Shown here piece by piece: positions 1 through 7,181 of a stretch of 8,615 bases of DNA (positions are counted from its first letter, which is position 1; each line of letters begins with the position of its first letter). The stretch comes from Beijerinckiaceae bacterium (GTDB lineage Bacteria > Pseudomonadota > Alphaproteobacteria > Rhizobiales > Beijerinckiaceae), in the NCBI GenBank assembly GCA_947456315.1, contig CANGRU010000051.1, positions 1 through 8,615 on the forward strand. Reading direction: 5' to 3'. Below the pieces are notes generated by a model. That model was given only the letters and a program-made list of their open reading frames with translations, searched no databases and was not told the DNA's origin. Both the position numbers and the translations under genes were made by a program.

Positions 1-986
1 TGGATGTAGAGATCACCAAAATCGCGCGTGCGCAGAATGGGCATGCCTTTGCCCTTCAGCTTGAATTGTTTTCCGGACTGCGTGCCTTCAGGAATTTTCA
101 CCTTGGCTTCCGAGCCGTCAACTGTATGCACGGTGAATTCACCACCGAGCGCTGCGTGGACCATGGAGATGGGCACACGACAGAAGAGATCGGCGCCATC
201 ACGCTGGAAGAACGGATGGGCTTTCATCGCGAGGAAAATATAAAGATCACCTGACGGTCCCCCACGCAATCCCGCCTCGCCTTCACCGGCCAAGCGAATG
301 CGCGTGCCGTCTTCGACACCGGCCGGAATATTGACGGACAGCGAGCGTTCTTTGGTGACGCGTCCCGCGCCACGGCAGGAATCGCAAGGGTTCTCGATCA
401 TCTCGCCGCGGCCCTGACAGGTCGGGCAGGTGCGCTCGATCGCAAAGAAGCCTTGCTGTGCGCGTACGCGCCCTGCGCCACCGCAGGTGCCACAGGTTTT
501 GGGTTTTGAACCAGCCTTCGCGCCAGAGCCGGAGCAGGCTTCGCAACTCATCAGGCTCGGAACTTTGATCGTCGCTGTTGTGCCTTTGAAGGCATCTTCC
601 AAAGTGATTTCGAGATTGTAGCGCAGATCTGATCCGCGCTCGCGACCATTGGCGCGCCCGCGGCGTCCGCCACCCACCATGTCACCGAAGAGGTCTTCGA
701 AAATATCCGACATGGATGAAGCAAAGCCATCACCCATACCACCGGGCCCGCCGCCGCCGTTTTCAAAGGCGGCATGGCCGAAGCGATCATAGGCGGCCCG
801 CTTTTGTCCATCAGACAGGCACTGATAGGCCTCGTTGATGTTTTTGAATTTCTGTTCGGCTGTGGCGTCACCCGGATTCTTGTCGGGGTGGAATTGCATC
901 GCAAGTTTGCGGAATGCTGATTTCAATTCGGCATCGGTGGCCGAACGGCTCACGCCAAGTGTTTCGTAAAAGTCAGCCTTGGCCAT
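1..986 (-). CDS. dnaJ: Chaperone DnaJ (Hsp40), 3' end outside the window
   Basis: DnaJ is the cytoplasmic co-chaperone that delivers unfolded proteins to DnaK and stimulates its ATPase. The visible part is 328 codons. The J domain spans about residues 5-70, with the catalytic HPD at 33-35. A Gly-rich segment lies at about 76-115. Four zinc-binding CxxCxGxG-type repeats begin at C148, C165, C187 and C201 ([32 protein letters not shown]). Substrate-binding beta domains follow and are cut at the window edge. The family is usually about 375-380 residues, so roughly 50 are missing because of the window, not because of mutation. The start ATG at 986-984 gives the canonical MAKADFYE opening, although no clear Shine-Dalgarno sequence precedes it. 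It lies 85 bases downstream of dnaK on the same strand and is almost certainly co-transcribed with it. Identification is very secure. Confidence 0.97.
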   Translation of the reverse strand, partial: MAKADFYETLGVSRSATDAELKSAFRKLAMQFHPDKNPGDATAEQKFKNINEAYQCLSDGQKRAAYDRFGHAAFENGGGGPGGMGDGFASSMSDIFEDLFGDMVGGGRRGRANGRERGSDLRYNLEITLEDAFKGTTATIKVPSLMSCEACSGSGAKAGSKPKTCGTCGGAGRVRAQQGFFAIERTCPTCQGRGEMIENPCDSCRGAGRVTKERSLSVNIPAGVEDGTRIRLAGEGEAGLRGGPSGDLYIFLAMKAHPFFQRDGADLFCRVPISMVHAALGGEFTVHTVDGSEAKVKIPEGTQSGKQFKLKGKGMPILRTRDFGDLYI

Positions 987-1030
987 GGGTCATCACGTTT
1001 CGCTCAAGCCTCGAGTGCAGACAAGAAAGT

Positions 1031-1055
1031 GGCGGGCGAGAAATTCCCGCCCGCC
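1031..1055 (-). terminator. Strong hairpin between dnaK and dnaJ (attenuator or mRNA stabiliser)
   Basis: Read on the minus strand, GGCGGGCGGG pairs with the later TTCTCGCCCGCC part. The stem is about 10-11 bp with a single G-U pair and a 3-5 base loop. It is followed by ACTTTCTTGTCT, a broken T-rich stretch and not a clean U-tract. It therefore resembles a partial terminator or processing hairpin more than a full terminator. It starts 16 bases past the dnaK stop and ends 44 bases before the dnaJ start. A likely role, by inference, is to make DnaK more abundant than DnaJ. Confidence 0.6.
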
Positions 1056-1071
1056 GCTTTTGATCTGTGAG

Positions 1072-2988
1072 TTAGGACTTCTTCTTTTCGTCGCCGCCGA
1101 CTTCCTTGAAGTCTGCGTCAATGACATCGTCCTTATGCGCATCATGTTGGGCTGCGCCTTCGGCAGCAGCGCCTTCTTCGCCCTGCTGGGCCTTGTACAT
1201 GGCTTCGCCCAGTTTCATCGAAGCCTGCACAAGATCATTGGTCTTGGCCTTGATGGCTTCAATGTCATCGCCTTCGAGTGCGCTCTTCAGGGCTGTGACA
1301 GCCGTTTCGATTGCGCTCTTGTCAGCGGCCGACACTTTGTCGGCATGTTCAGAGAGCGACTTCTCGGCCGAATGGATCATCGCTTCGCCCTGATTCTTCG
1401 CATCCACCATTTCGCGGCGGCGCTTGTCTTCAGCGGCGTTGAGCTCAGCGTCCTTGACCATCTTGTCGATGTCGGCATCCGACAGACCGCCTGAGGCCTG
1501 AATGCGGATCTGCTGTTCCTTGTTGGTCGCCTTGTCCTTGGCTGTGACATTCACAATGCCGTTGGCATCGATATCGAAAGTCACTTCTACCTGCGGCACG
1601 CCGCGCGGAGCTGACGGGATACCCACCAGATCGAACTGGCCAAGGATCTTGTTGTCAGCGGCCATTTCACGCTCGCCCTGGAAGACGCGGATCGTCACAG
1701 CCGTCTGGTTGTCTTCAGCGGTTGAGAAGACCTGGCTCTTCTTCGTCGGGATGGTCGTGTTGCGGTCGATGAGGCGTGTGAACACGCCACCCAGCGTTTC
1801 AATGCCCAGCGAGAGCGGTGTCACATCGAGCAAGAGAACGTCTTTCACGTCACCCTGCAAGACGCCCGCCTGAACAGCCGCGCCAATGGCGACCACTTCA
1901 TCCGGGTTGACGCCTTTATGCGGCTCTTTGCCGAAGAAGGACTTCACAATTTCCTGCACCTTCGGCATGCGGGTCATGCCGCCGACGAGAACGACTTCAT
2001 CGATCTCGGCAGCTGTCAGGCCAGCATCCTTCAGCGCCTTTTTGCAAGGCTCGACGGTCTTCTGGATGAGATCATCAACGAGTGCCTCGAACTTCGCGCG
2101 TGTCAGTTTGAGCGCGAGATGCTTGGGGCCCGACGCATCTGCCGTGATGTAGGGCAGATTGATTTCCGTCTGCGTGGCAGAGGACAATTCGATCTTCGCC
2201 TTTTCAGCGGCTTCCTTCAGGCGCTGCAGGGCGAGCTTGTCCTTGGTCAGGTCAATGCCCTGTTCCTTTTTGAACTCGGCTGCCAGATGTTCGACGAGAC
2301 GCATGTCGAAATCTTCACCGCCCAGGAATGTGTCGCCATTGGTCGACTTCACTTCAAAGACGCCATCGCCGATTTCCAGGATCGACACGTCGAACGTGCC
2401 GCCGCCCAGATCGTAGACCGCGATCGTGCCGGCGCCCTTTTTGTCGAGGCCGTAGGCGAGTGCCGCAGCCGTCGGCTCATTGATGATGCGCAACACTTCG
2501 AGGCCGGCAATCTTGCCAGCGTCTTTGGTGGCCTGACGCTGGGCGTCATTGAAATAGGCCGGCACGGTGATGACGGCCTGTGTGACCTGCTGGCCAAGAT
2601 AGGCTTCAGCGGTTTCCTTCATCTTCTGCAGCGTGAAGGCGGAGATTTGCGAGGGCGAATATTGCTTGCCGTCCGCATTGACCCAAGCATCGCCATTGCC
2701 GCCCTTCACGATCTGATAGGGAACGAGCGACATGTCCTTTTGCGTCATCGGATCTTCGAACGTGCGGCCGATGAGGCGCTTGATCGCGAAGAAGGTGCGC
2801 TCGGGATTGGTCACGCCCTGACGTTTGGCGGGCTGGCCGACGAGGCGCTCGCCATCATCCGTAAAGGCGACGATGGAGGGGGTGGTGCGGGCACCTTCAG
2901 CGTTTTCGATCACTTTCGGCGAGGTGCCATCCATGACGGCGACGCAGGAATTGGTGGTGCCGAGATCGATACCGATGACTTTAGCCAT
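1072..2988 (-). CDS. dnaK: Chaperone DnaK (Hsp70)
   Basis: DnaK is the ATP-dependent Hsp70 chaperone of the cytoplasm. It binds exposed hydrophobic peptides and cycles with DnaJ and GrpE. The 638-residue protein is full length. Visible landmarks are the phosphate-1 motif IDLGTTNS (7-14), the phosphate-2 motif YDLGGGTFD (192-200) with T198 at the autophosphorylation position, and the adenosine motif [10 protein letters not shown] (333-342). The interdomain linker is [12 protein letters not shown] (384-395), followed by the beta-sandwich and helical lid, and the conserved DVIDADF tail near the C-terminus followed by a short Lys-rich end. The ATG at 2988-2986 gives [10 protein letters not shown] and has an AAAGGATGAG Shine-Dalgarno region (AGGA 9 bases upstream). 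A heat-shock-type promoter lies further upstream. grpE is not adjacent in this window, which is common in alphaproteobacteria. Identification is essentially certain. Confidence 0.99.
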   Translation of the reverse strand: MAKVIGIDLGTTNSCVAVMDGTSPKVIENAEGARTTPSIVAFTDDGERLVGQPAKRQGVTNPERTFFAIKRLIGRTFEDPMTQKDMSLVPYQIVKGGNGDAWVNADGKQYSPSQISAFTLQKMKETAEAYLGQQVTQAVITVPAYFNDAQRQATKDAGKIAGLEVLRIINEPTAAALAYGLDKKGAGTIAVYDLGGGTFDVSILEIGDGVFEVKSTNGDTFLGGEDFDMRLVEHLAAEFKKEQGIDLTKDKLALQRLKEAAEKAKIELSSATQTEINLPYITADASGPKHLALKLTRAKFEALVDDLIQKTVEPCKKALKDAGLTAAEIDEVVLVGGMTRMPKVQEIVKSFFGKEPHKGVNPDEVVAIGAAVQAGVLQGDVKDVLLLDVTPLSLGIETLGGVFTRLIDRNTTIPTKKSQVFSTAEDNQTAVTIRVFQGEREMAADNKILGQFDLVGIPSAPRGVPQVEVTFDIDANGIVNVTAKDKATNKEQQIRIQASGGLSDADIDKMVKDAELNAAEDKRRREMVDAKNQGEAMIHSAEKSLSEHADKVSAADKSAIETAVTALKSALEGDDIEAIKAKTNDLVQASMKLGEAMYKAQQGEEGAAAEGAAQHDAHKDDVIDADFKEVGGDEKKKS

Positions 2989-3131
2989 TTGAACTCATCC
3001 TTTGTGTGGCGGAACCCACGGACCCCGAAGCGATCCGATCTGGGCCGGGCGGTGCTTGTGGCAGCCGTCCGGTCCGGGTCCCCGTATTGATTGACGCGTA
3101 TAAGAGCGGGGAGGCCGTTCTGATGAGCCCG

Positions 3132-3160
3132 ATATGGGAACGCCCCCCGAGCGGTGCAAG
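3132..3160 (-). promoter_or_regulatory. Heat-shock (sigma32/RpoH) promoter for dnaK
   Basis: On the minus strand CTTGCAC (3160-3154) is followed, after 15 bases, by CCCATAT (3138-3132). The E. coli RpoH consensus is CTTGAAA, 11-16 bases, CCCCATnT, and alphaproteobacterial RpoH sites likewise keep the CTTG box. Both boxes match well and the spacing is right. Transcription would start near 3125, giving a dnaK leader of about 137 bases. dnaK is a classic RpoH target, so motif and context agree. No start site has been measured here. Confidence 0.75.
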
Positions 3161-3220
3161 ACGGGAATGGGGCAAAATAATGAGGTTTTTGGGGGCAGGT
3201 CGCCCTTCCAAAGTCAGCGG

Positions 3221-3317
3221 GCCGTCCTTGCGAGGAGGCCGCAGGCCGACGCGGCAATCCAGAAGCCACACGTGAGGCCATTCTGGATTGCTTCGGCTCA
3301 CGCTCGCAATGACGGGC
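3221..3317. repeat. Palindromic intergenic repeat (REP/MITE-like)
   Basis: Two nested inverted repeats share one centre. The inner arms are a perfect 11-base pair, GCAATCCAGAA (3254-3264) and TTCTGGATTGC (3281-3291). The outer arms CCGTCCTTGCGAG (3222-3234) and CTCGCAATGACGG (3303-3315) match at 12 of 13 positions. CACGTG sits in the loop (3269-3274). The signature of CGTCATTGCGAG joined to GCAATCCAG is one I recognise from dispersed palindromic repeats in many proteobacterial genomes, so this is probably one copy of a multicopy element. It lies just downstream of the osmC stop and upstream of the dnaK promoter, and could fold as RNA to end or protect the osmC transcript. Confidence 0.75.
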
Positions 3318-3336
3318 GTTGGGGTTGGGTTGCGCC

Positions 3337-3846
3337 TCAGACCTTGTTCACCACCAGCCCGAGCTTGGGCGGCTTGTTGAGGGTCTGGAAGATCACGCAA
3401 TAGCGCTCGGTCAGCTTGATCAGCGAGGCGATCTGCTCTTCGGTCGCGTCGGTGTCCAAATCGAAGCTCAGGCGGATTTCGCGGAAGCCCACGGGGGCTT
3501 CCTTGTCGACGCCCAGAGTGCCACGGAAATCCAGATCACCTTCAGCGCGCACCGTGCCGCTTTTTAGCGGAATGGCGAGTGCCGTGGCGACGGCCTTCAG
3601 CGTCACGCCAGCGCAGGCGACCAGGGCCTCGAGCAGCATGTCGCCCGAGCACAGTTCTGCACCCGAACCACCCGTGGCTGGATGGAGGCCCGCAATGGCC
3701 AAAGCGCGGCCCGTCTCGACCTTGCAGGCGATCTTGCTCTCATCCAGCGTGCCATGCGCCTTCAGTGTGATGACAGCCGCATTGGGATCGTTCTTGTATT
3801 TGTCCTTGTAGGGAGCCTGCATGGCGCGCAGCGCATTGGCATCCAT
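3337..3846 (-). CDS. OsmC/Ohr-family protein
   Basis: This 169-residue cytoplasmic protein belongs to the OsmC family, whose members reduce organic hydroperoxides through a pair of cysteines. C78 lies in LLEALVACAGVTLKAVA on the central helix and C150 in LTERYCVIFQTL near the C-terminus. These are the usual positions of the peroxidatic and resolving cysteines, so activity is plausible. Length is slightly above the typical 140 or so because of an N-terminal extension of about 25 residues. The ATG at 3846-3844 has a strong AAGGAG 8 bases upstream, which fixes the start. It begins only 24 bases after the stop of the ABC ATPase gene, so it looks like the last gene of the transporter operon. The exact subfamily (OsmC, Ohr or YhfA-like) and substrate cannot be set from sequence alone. 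Confidence 0.88.
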   Translation of the reverse strand: MDANALRAMQAPYKDKYKNDPNAAVITLKAHGTLDESKIACKVETGRALAIAGLHPATGGSGAELCSGDMLLEALVACAGVTLKAVATALAIPLKSGTVRAEGDLDFRGTLGVDKEAPVGFREIRLSFDLDTDATEEQIASLIKLTERYCVIFQTLNKPPKLGLVVNKV

Positions 3847-3870
3847 AGTGCGATCTCCTTCTTGTGATCT

Positions 3871-4659
3871 TTAAAAAGAACCGCCAGCAGAGGGGCTATA
3901 GACTTTGCCTGTTTGCTGCGGATTGGGTTGATTGATGGAGCCGTCGAGGGCTTTCAGCACGAGACGTTTGGCTTCTGCAAATTCAGGCGAGAGCCTGTCG
4001 CGCGGACGCGGCAATTCAATCGGACTGTCGGCAAAGATGCGGCCCGGTTTGGGCTGCAACACACTGGCGCGGTCGGCGAGTGCCACTGCCTCTTCCACAT
4101 CATGCGTGACCAGTACGAGAGTCGGGCGATGGGTTTCCCACAAAGCCAGCAAATGATCCTGCAGTTTTTCGCGCGTCAAAGCATCGAGCGCGGAGAAAGG
4201 TTCATCCAGCAAAAGCGCCTTGGGCTGTGTGACGAGTGCGCGCACAATCGACACGCGCTGCGCCTGTCCGCCCGACAATTCACGCGGCCAGCGCTTGCCA
4301 TAGCCAGCCAGTCCCACGCGCAACAAAGCTTCATCGACGCGCGCGTCCTGTTCGGCCTTGGACAGATTATCCAGCCCGAAAGAAATATTTTCAGCGACCG
4401 TCAACCACGGCAGGAGGCGGGCTTCCTGAAACACAAGGCCAATGGCGGGGTGGGGCGCATGAATGGTTTCGCCATCAATCGCAACAGAGCCGCGTGAGGG
4501 CGCTTCAAGGCCCGAAATCATGCGCAAAAGCGTGGTCTTGCCGCAGCCCGAGCCGCCGACAAGCGCAACAATCTCGCCAGCATCCACATTGAGGCTGATC
4601 TGTTCCAGCGCCTTTGTGCCATTGGGATAAGTTTTGCAGAGTGTGTCCATCGTCAGCAT
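3871..4659 (-). CDS. ssuB: ABC transporter ATP-binding protein, sulfonate/nitrate/taurine type (SsuB-like)
   Basis: This 262-residue ATPase powers uptake across the inner membrane with the adjacent permease and binding protein. All catalytic motifs are intact: Walker A GGSGCGKTT (35-43), Q-loop Q78, signature LSGGQ (128-132), Walker B LLLDEP (149-154), D-loop SALD (156-159) and switch H186. The segment around VFQEARLLPWLTVAEN is characteristic of the SsuB/TauB/NrtD group. The substrate is inferred from the binding protein, since the ATPase does not determine it. The ATG at 4659-4657 has GAGGAG 8 bases upstream and lies one base past the permease stop, so translation is probably coupled. An internal ATG three codons later is less favoured. 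The last 30 or so residues (after about 232) form a tail without recognised motif. Confidence 0.92.
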   Translation of the reverse strand: MLTMDTLCKTYPNGTKALEQISLNVDAGEIVALVGGSGCGKTTLLRMISGLEAPSRGSVAIDGETIHAPHPAIGLVFQEARLLPWLTVAENISFGLDNLSKAEQDARVDEALLRVGLAGYGKRWPRELSGGQAQRVSIVRALVTQPKALLLDEPFSALDALTREKLQDHLLALWETHRPTLVLVTHDVEEAVALADRASVLQPKPGRIFADSPIELPRPRDRLSPEFAEAKRLVLKALDGSINQPNPQQTGKVYSPSAGGSF

Positions 4660-4660
4660 G

Positions 4661-5494
4661 TCACGCGCTCCTCTGATGCGTGTCTTGCCAGGTGAGGAAT
4701 GGCTTGGTCAGCACGACAATCAACCAGTCGCCAATTTTACCCAGCACCGCAAAGGCGATGATGGCGGCGAGAATCTGGTCAGGCTTGCCGAGTTGTTGTC
4801 CATCAACCAGCAGATAGCCCAGGCCTTCCGATGCGCCCATGATTTCGGCAGCAACGACAAACATGAAACCAAGGCCCAGACCCGAGCGGATGGCGATGAT
4901 GAAATCGGGCAGAATGGCTGGCAGCAAAACGCGCCGCACAAGGGCCAGCCGCGACAGACGAAACGCGCGACCCACTTCGACAATCTTGCGATCGACATTG
5001 GCAATGGCGGCCATCACGCCGAGATAGACGGGAAAGAACACGCCCACTGCAATCAGCGCGATTTTCGAGCTTTCGAAAATGCCGAGCCAGAGAATGAACA
5101 GCGGCACCCAGGCGAGCGATGGAATGGCGCGCAAGGCTTGCAGCGTCGGATCGAGCAGACGGCGCGCATTGTGCGAAGCACCGGTGAGGGCGCCGAGCAA
5201 CATGCCGACAAAAGCTCCGAGACCAAAGCCCATGCCCACACGCCATGTGGTGGCCAGCACATGGGTGGTCAGTTCGCCGCTTTGGGCCAACTTCCAGAGG
5301 GTGGTGAAAATGCGGCTGGGCGGGGGCAGCAGGCGCGCCTGCACAAGGCCCAGACGGAACGCCCCTTCATAGAGGAGAGCGGCGGTCACCGGCAGCACGA
5401 GGCCGATCAGAAATGAGGTGCCAAAAACAGCAAAGCGCGCAGCTTGGGGCTGCGCGTTTGTTTGGTTTGACGTATCGAGCGTAGCCTCGCTCAT
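4661..5494 (-). CDS. ssuC: ABC transporter permease, sulfonate/nitrate/taurine type (SsuC-like)
   Basis: This 277-residue integral membrane protein forms the transport channel. About six hydrophobic segments are visible, near residues 22-43, 86-105, 128-140, 144-165, 197-219 and 240-262. The cytoplasmic EAA-type loop that docks on the ATPase is at about 173-192 (EVGRAFRLSRLALVRRVLLP), where the Gly and Pro are conserved. The segment RAIPSLAWVPLFILWLG is typical of the SsuC/TauC group. A GTG three bases upstream (5497-5495) could be read as the start. I chose ATG at 5494-5492 because GGAG lies 5 bases before it, while the GTG would leave only two bases. The gene follows the binding-protein gene after 60 bases and precedes the ATPase gene by one base. 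Confidence 0.92.
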   Translation of the reverse strand: MSEATLDTSNQTNAQPQAARFAVFGTSFLIGLVLPVTAALLYEGAFRLGLVQARLLPPPSRIFTTLWKLAQSGELTTHVLATTWRVGMGFGLGAFVGMLLGALTGASHNARRLLDPTLQALRAIPSLAWVPLFILWLGIFESSKIALIAVGVFFPVYLGVMAAIANVDRKIVEVGRAFRLSRLALVRRVLLPAILPDFIIAIRSGLGLGFMFVVAAEIMGASEGLGYLLVDGQQLGKPDQILAAIIAFAVLGKIGDWLIVVLTKPFLTWQDTHQRSA

Positions 5495-5513
5495 CACAAC
5501 TCCAGAAAACGTG

Positions 5514-5539
5514 TCCGGCGGGAAGTTCTCGCCGCCGGA
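5514..5539 (-). terminator. Hairpin between binding-protein and permease genes
   Basis: A perfect 8-bp stem TCCGGCGG / CCGCCGGA with a 10-base loop lies 15 bases past the binding-protein stop. On the minus strand it is followed by CACGTTTTCTGG. The short T run suggests partial termination or a 3'-end stabiliser. Such hairpins commonly keep periplasmic binding proteins in excess over their membrane partners. That role is inference here. Confidence 0.55.
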
Positions 5540-5554
5540 GCCAGCCTTCTAGCC

Positions 5555-6517
5555 TTACTTGGCCGGCACCGCAAAGCGGGTATCGATCAAAGCGCCGACA
5601 GCGGCCTTCACATCGGTCTCGGGCTTGACCACGCCTGCCTTCTGCAAGGCGAGACCCGCCTGCAAAATGGTCTCGGTGGTGGCCGGTGTGATCGAGGCAT
5701 TGGTCAGGTCTGTGCGCTCCAGCTGGCGCTGGATGACGGCGTCGGGCAGCTTGGTTTCAGCCACGAGTGCCTTCTTCAGAGCGTCCGGATTGGCACGCGC
5801 CCAGATACGGGCTTCTTCATAGACCTTGAGCACGCGCTTCACGAGCTCGGGGTTCTTGGCCAAAAAGTCGTCGCGGGTGTTGAGCACGCCCCAGGTATTG
5901 TCCTCGGCCTTGCGGTAGAGGAGCTTGGCGCCTTCTTCCACTTCGGCCTGCGCCATCAGCGGGTCAAGACCAGCCCATGCGTCAACATCGCCACGCACCA
6001 GCGCGGTCTTGCCATCGGCATGCTGCAGGAGGACCAGCTTCACGTCTTTCTCGGACAGGCCAGCCTTATCCAGTGCGCGCACGAGGAAGATATGCGGGTC
6101 GGTGCCACGGGTCACAGCGATCTTCAGGCCCTTCAGCTCTTCGATCTTGGTGATTTTGGAATCCTTGGCCGTGACGAGCGCGGTCCATTCGGGGCGGGAG
6201 AAAATGCCGACCGCCTTGACCGGATTGTCGTTGATGCGGGCAATCAGGGCCGCAGCGCCTGCCGTCGAGCCGATGTCGAGCGAGCCGGCGTTGAGGAACT
6301 CCAGCGCCTTGTTGGAGCCGGCCGAGAACACCCAGCGGACAGCGATCTTGTCTTTCTCGAATTCTTTTTCGAGCAGCTTCTGGTCCTTGATGACCAGCGA
6401 AAGGGGGTTGTAGGTCGCATAATCGACGCGGATTTCGGACACCTGCGCAAAAGCAGGGGCAGAGACGGCCAGCGACAAAGTGGCGGCCAAAGCCGCGCGG
6501 CGTGTGAACGCAAACAT
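5555..6517 (-). CDS. ssuA: Periplasmic aliphatic-sulfonate-type substrate-binding protein (SsuA family)
   Basis: This 320-residue protein captures the ligand in the periplasm for the adjacent permease and ATPase. A signal peptide is clear: positive N-terminus with R6-R7, hydrophobic core, and an AFA cleavage site after residue 24. The twin arginine (TRRAAL) lacks the full Tat motif, so Sec export is more likely. Mature-region features match the SsuA family: the EKEFEKDKIAVRWVFSAG strand, ALEFLNAGSLDIGST, LKGLKIAVTRGTDPH and VRGDVDAWAGLDPL. They do not match nitrate-binding NrtA, which is considerably longer. The ligand could be an alkanesulfonate, taurine or another small organic acid. No ssuD/ssuE monooxygenase lies in the window. 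The ATG at 6517-6515 has AAGGAG 6 bases upstream, and a sigma70-like promoter precedes it. It is the first gene of the operon. Confidence 0.9.
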   Translation of the reverse strand: MFAFTRRAALAATLSLAVSAPAFAQVSEIRVDYATYNPLSLVIKDQKLLEKEFEKDKIAVRWVFSAGSNKALEFLNAGSLDIGSTAGAAALIARINDNPVKAVGIFSRPEWTALVTAKDSKITKIEELKGLKIAVTRGTDPHIFLVRALDKAGLSEKDVKLVLLQHADGKTALVRGDVDAWAGLDPLMAQAEVEEGAKLLYRKAEDNTWGVLNTRDDFLAKNPELVKRVLKVYEEARIWARANPDALKKALVAETKLPDAVIQRQLERTDLTNASITPATTETILQAGLALQKAGVVKPETDVKAAVGALIDTRFAVPAK

Positions 6518-6567
6518 GGGAAGCTCCTTGCACCAAGCAGCCCTGCTTGCATGCGGGCCGTGTTTCT

Positions 6568-6596
6568 TTTCTAGGACGGATCGTTCTTTATGTCAA
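6568..6596 (-). promoter_or_regulatory. Sigma70-like promoter of the transporter operon
   Basis: On the minus strand a perfect TTGACA (6596-6591) is followed, after 17 bases, by TAGAAA (6573-6568), which matches four of six bases of TATAAT. Transcription would start near 6561, about 43 bases before the ssuA start codon. The spacing is ideal and no other candidate in the gap is as good. Confidence 0.65.
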
Positions 6597-6612
6597 ACAG
6601 CCCAAACTGAAA

Positions 6613-6633
6613 TGTGAATAAGAATATTTCACA
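6613..6633. promoter_or_regulatory. Operator-like 21-base dyad upstream of the transporter promoter
   Basis: TGTGAA (6613-6618) and TTCACA (6628-6633) are perfect inverted arms around a 9-base A/T-rich centre. The dyad lies in an A/T-rich stretch 17 to 37 bases upstream of the -35 box. Its centre is about 62 bases before the predicted start, a classic activator position. The TGTGA and TCACA halves are 11 bases apart, not the 6 of CRP, while LysR-type activators such as CysB/Cbl use T-N11-A dyads. It begins three bases past the methyltransferase stop codon, so a weak A/T-rich transcript end is the alternative. Confidence 0.4.
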
Positions 6634-6635
6634 TA

Positions 6636-7181
6636 TTATATTTGTTTATTTTCCCATTCCAGCAGCGCTTGCTTGGTGGCCAGCCCCCAATGATAGCCGG
6701 TTGGCGCGCCGTCTTTGCCATGCACGCGGTGGCAGGGCACGGCGACGCAAACCGGATTGCGCCCGACCGCCGCGCCAATCGCACGCGCTGCCTTGGGGCG
6801 GCCGAGCTGTGCGGCGAGCGCGCCATAAGTGATGGTCTCGCCCGCACGCAGGGCCAGCAGGACTTCCCAGACGGCGCGATCAAGCTCGCCACCGATCAGC
6901 AACAACGGGACCCGTGTTTGCGAGCCTTTGCCAAAGACTTGGCTGACAAAATCGGCTCCTGCGCCCGGCTCCTGCACCAATCTGGCTTTCGGCCAGCGCC
7001 GCTGCATATCGGCCAGCGCACTGGCTTTGTCGGGGGCAAAGCCCAGCCCGGCCAAAGCGCCATCGCAGACCAGAGCGATCACATCGCCCAAGGGCGTCTG
7101 GTGAAAAGCATAGGTGAAGAAAAGGCCGGAGGCCGCGAAGGCCTCGCGCGACATGTGGCGGGGTGGGGCGCGCTCACTCAT
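6636..7181 (-). CDS. ogt: Methylated-DNA--[protein]-cysteine S-methyltransferase
   Basis: This suicide repair enzyme transfers the alkyl group from O6-alkylguanine in DNA to its own cysteine. The active-site PCHRV has C150 as acceptor. It is preceded by the helix-turn-helix with the arginine finger (ARAIG, R133) and GRNP, and followed by TGYHWGLATKQALLEWE. All family landmarks are present in one 181-residue protein. It has the Ogt domain layout without the N-terminal Ada regulator, although the GYHWG/ATK segment resembles Ada C-terminal domains. The open frame extends upstream to 7421, but that part is a shadow of the DUF2244 gene. I chose the ATG at 7181 because it overlaps the DUF2244 stop by 8 bases, which allows coupled translation. 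ATGs at 7187 and 7154 are alternatives; none has a good Shine-Dalgarno. Confidence 0.92.
   Translation of the reverse strand: MSERAPPRHMSREAFAASGLFFTYAFHQTPLGDVIALVCDGALAGLGFAPDKASALADMQRRWPKARLVQEPGAGADFVSQVFGKGSQTRVPLLLIGGELDRAVWEVLLALRAGETITYGALAAQLGRPKAARAIGAAVGRNPVCVAVPCHRVHGKDGAPTGYHWGLATKQALLEWENKQI

Larger units (their letters stand above)
2989..3336. other. 348-base gap: dnaK leader, promoter and palindromic repeat
   Basis: No convincing gene lies here; the short open frames are not supported by start sites or codon pattern. From the osmC side the gap holds a palindromic repeat (about 3221-3317), a G/C-rich spacer, a sigma32-type promoter (3132-3160) and a leader of about 137 bases before dnaK with its Shine-Dalgarno at 2998-3001. 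On the minus strand the leader contains complementary segments (3081-3072 with 3026-3011, about 10 pairs with two small bulges). It may therefore fold just upstream of the ribosome-binding site. Confidence 0.7.

Noticed and set aside
1918..3090. A 390-codon open frame on the plus strand opposite dnaK
   Set aside because: Long antisense frames are a known by-product of dnaK codon bias and have been misannotated as NAD-specific glutamate dehydrogenase. No ribosome site or promoter supports it, and its Cys/His/Arg-rich make-up looks like an antisense shadow.
3091..3104. Plus-strand promoter (TTGACG ... TATAAG)
   Set aside because: The two boxes are only a couple of bases apart and no plus-strand gene follows.
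3221..3317. CRISPR array or intrinsic terminator
   Set aside because: There is only one palindromic unit with no repeated spacers, and no U-tract follows either inner or outer stem on the minus strand.
4634..5416. A 260-codon plus-strand frame opposite the permease gene
   Set aside because: It is rich in His, Gln, Glu and Arg, as expected from the complement of a hydrophobic membrane-protein gene. The permease on the other strand is certain.
5495..5497. GTG as permease start
   Set aside because: The Shine-Dalgarno would be only two bases away; the adjacent ATG at 5494 has workable spacing.
6613..6633. CRP/FNR binding site
   Set aside because: The TGTGA and TCACA halves are separated by 11 bases instead of 6 and the centre does not fit FNR either.
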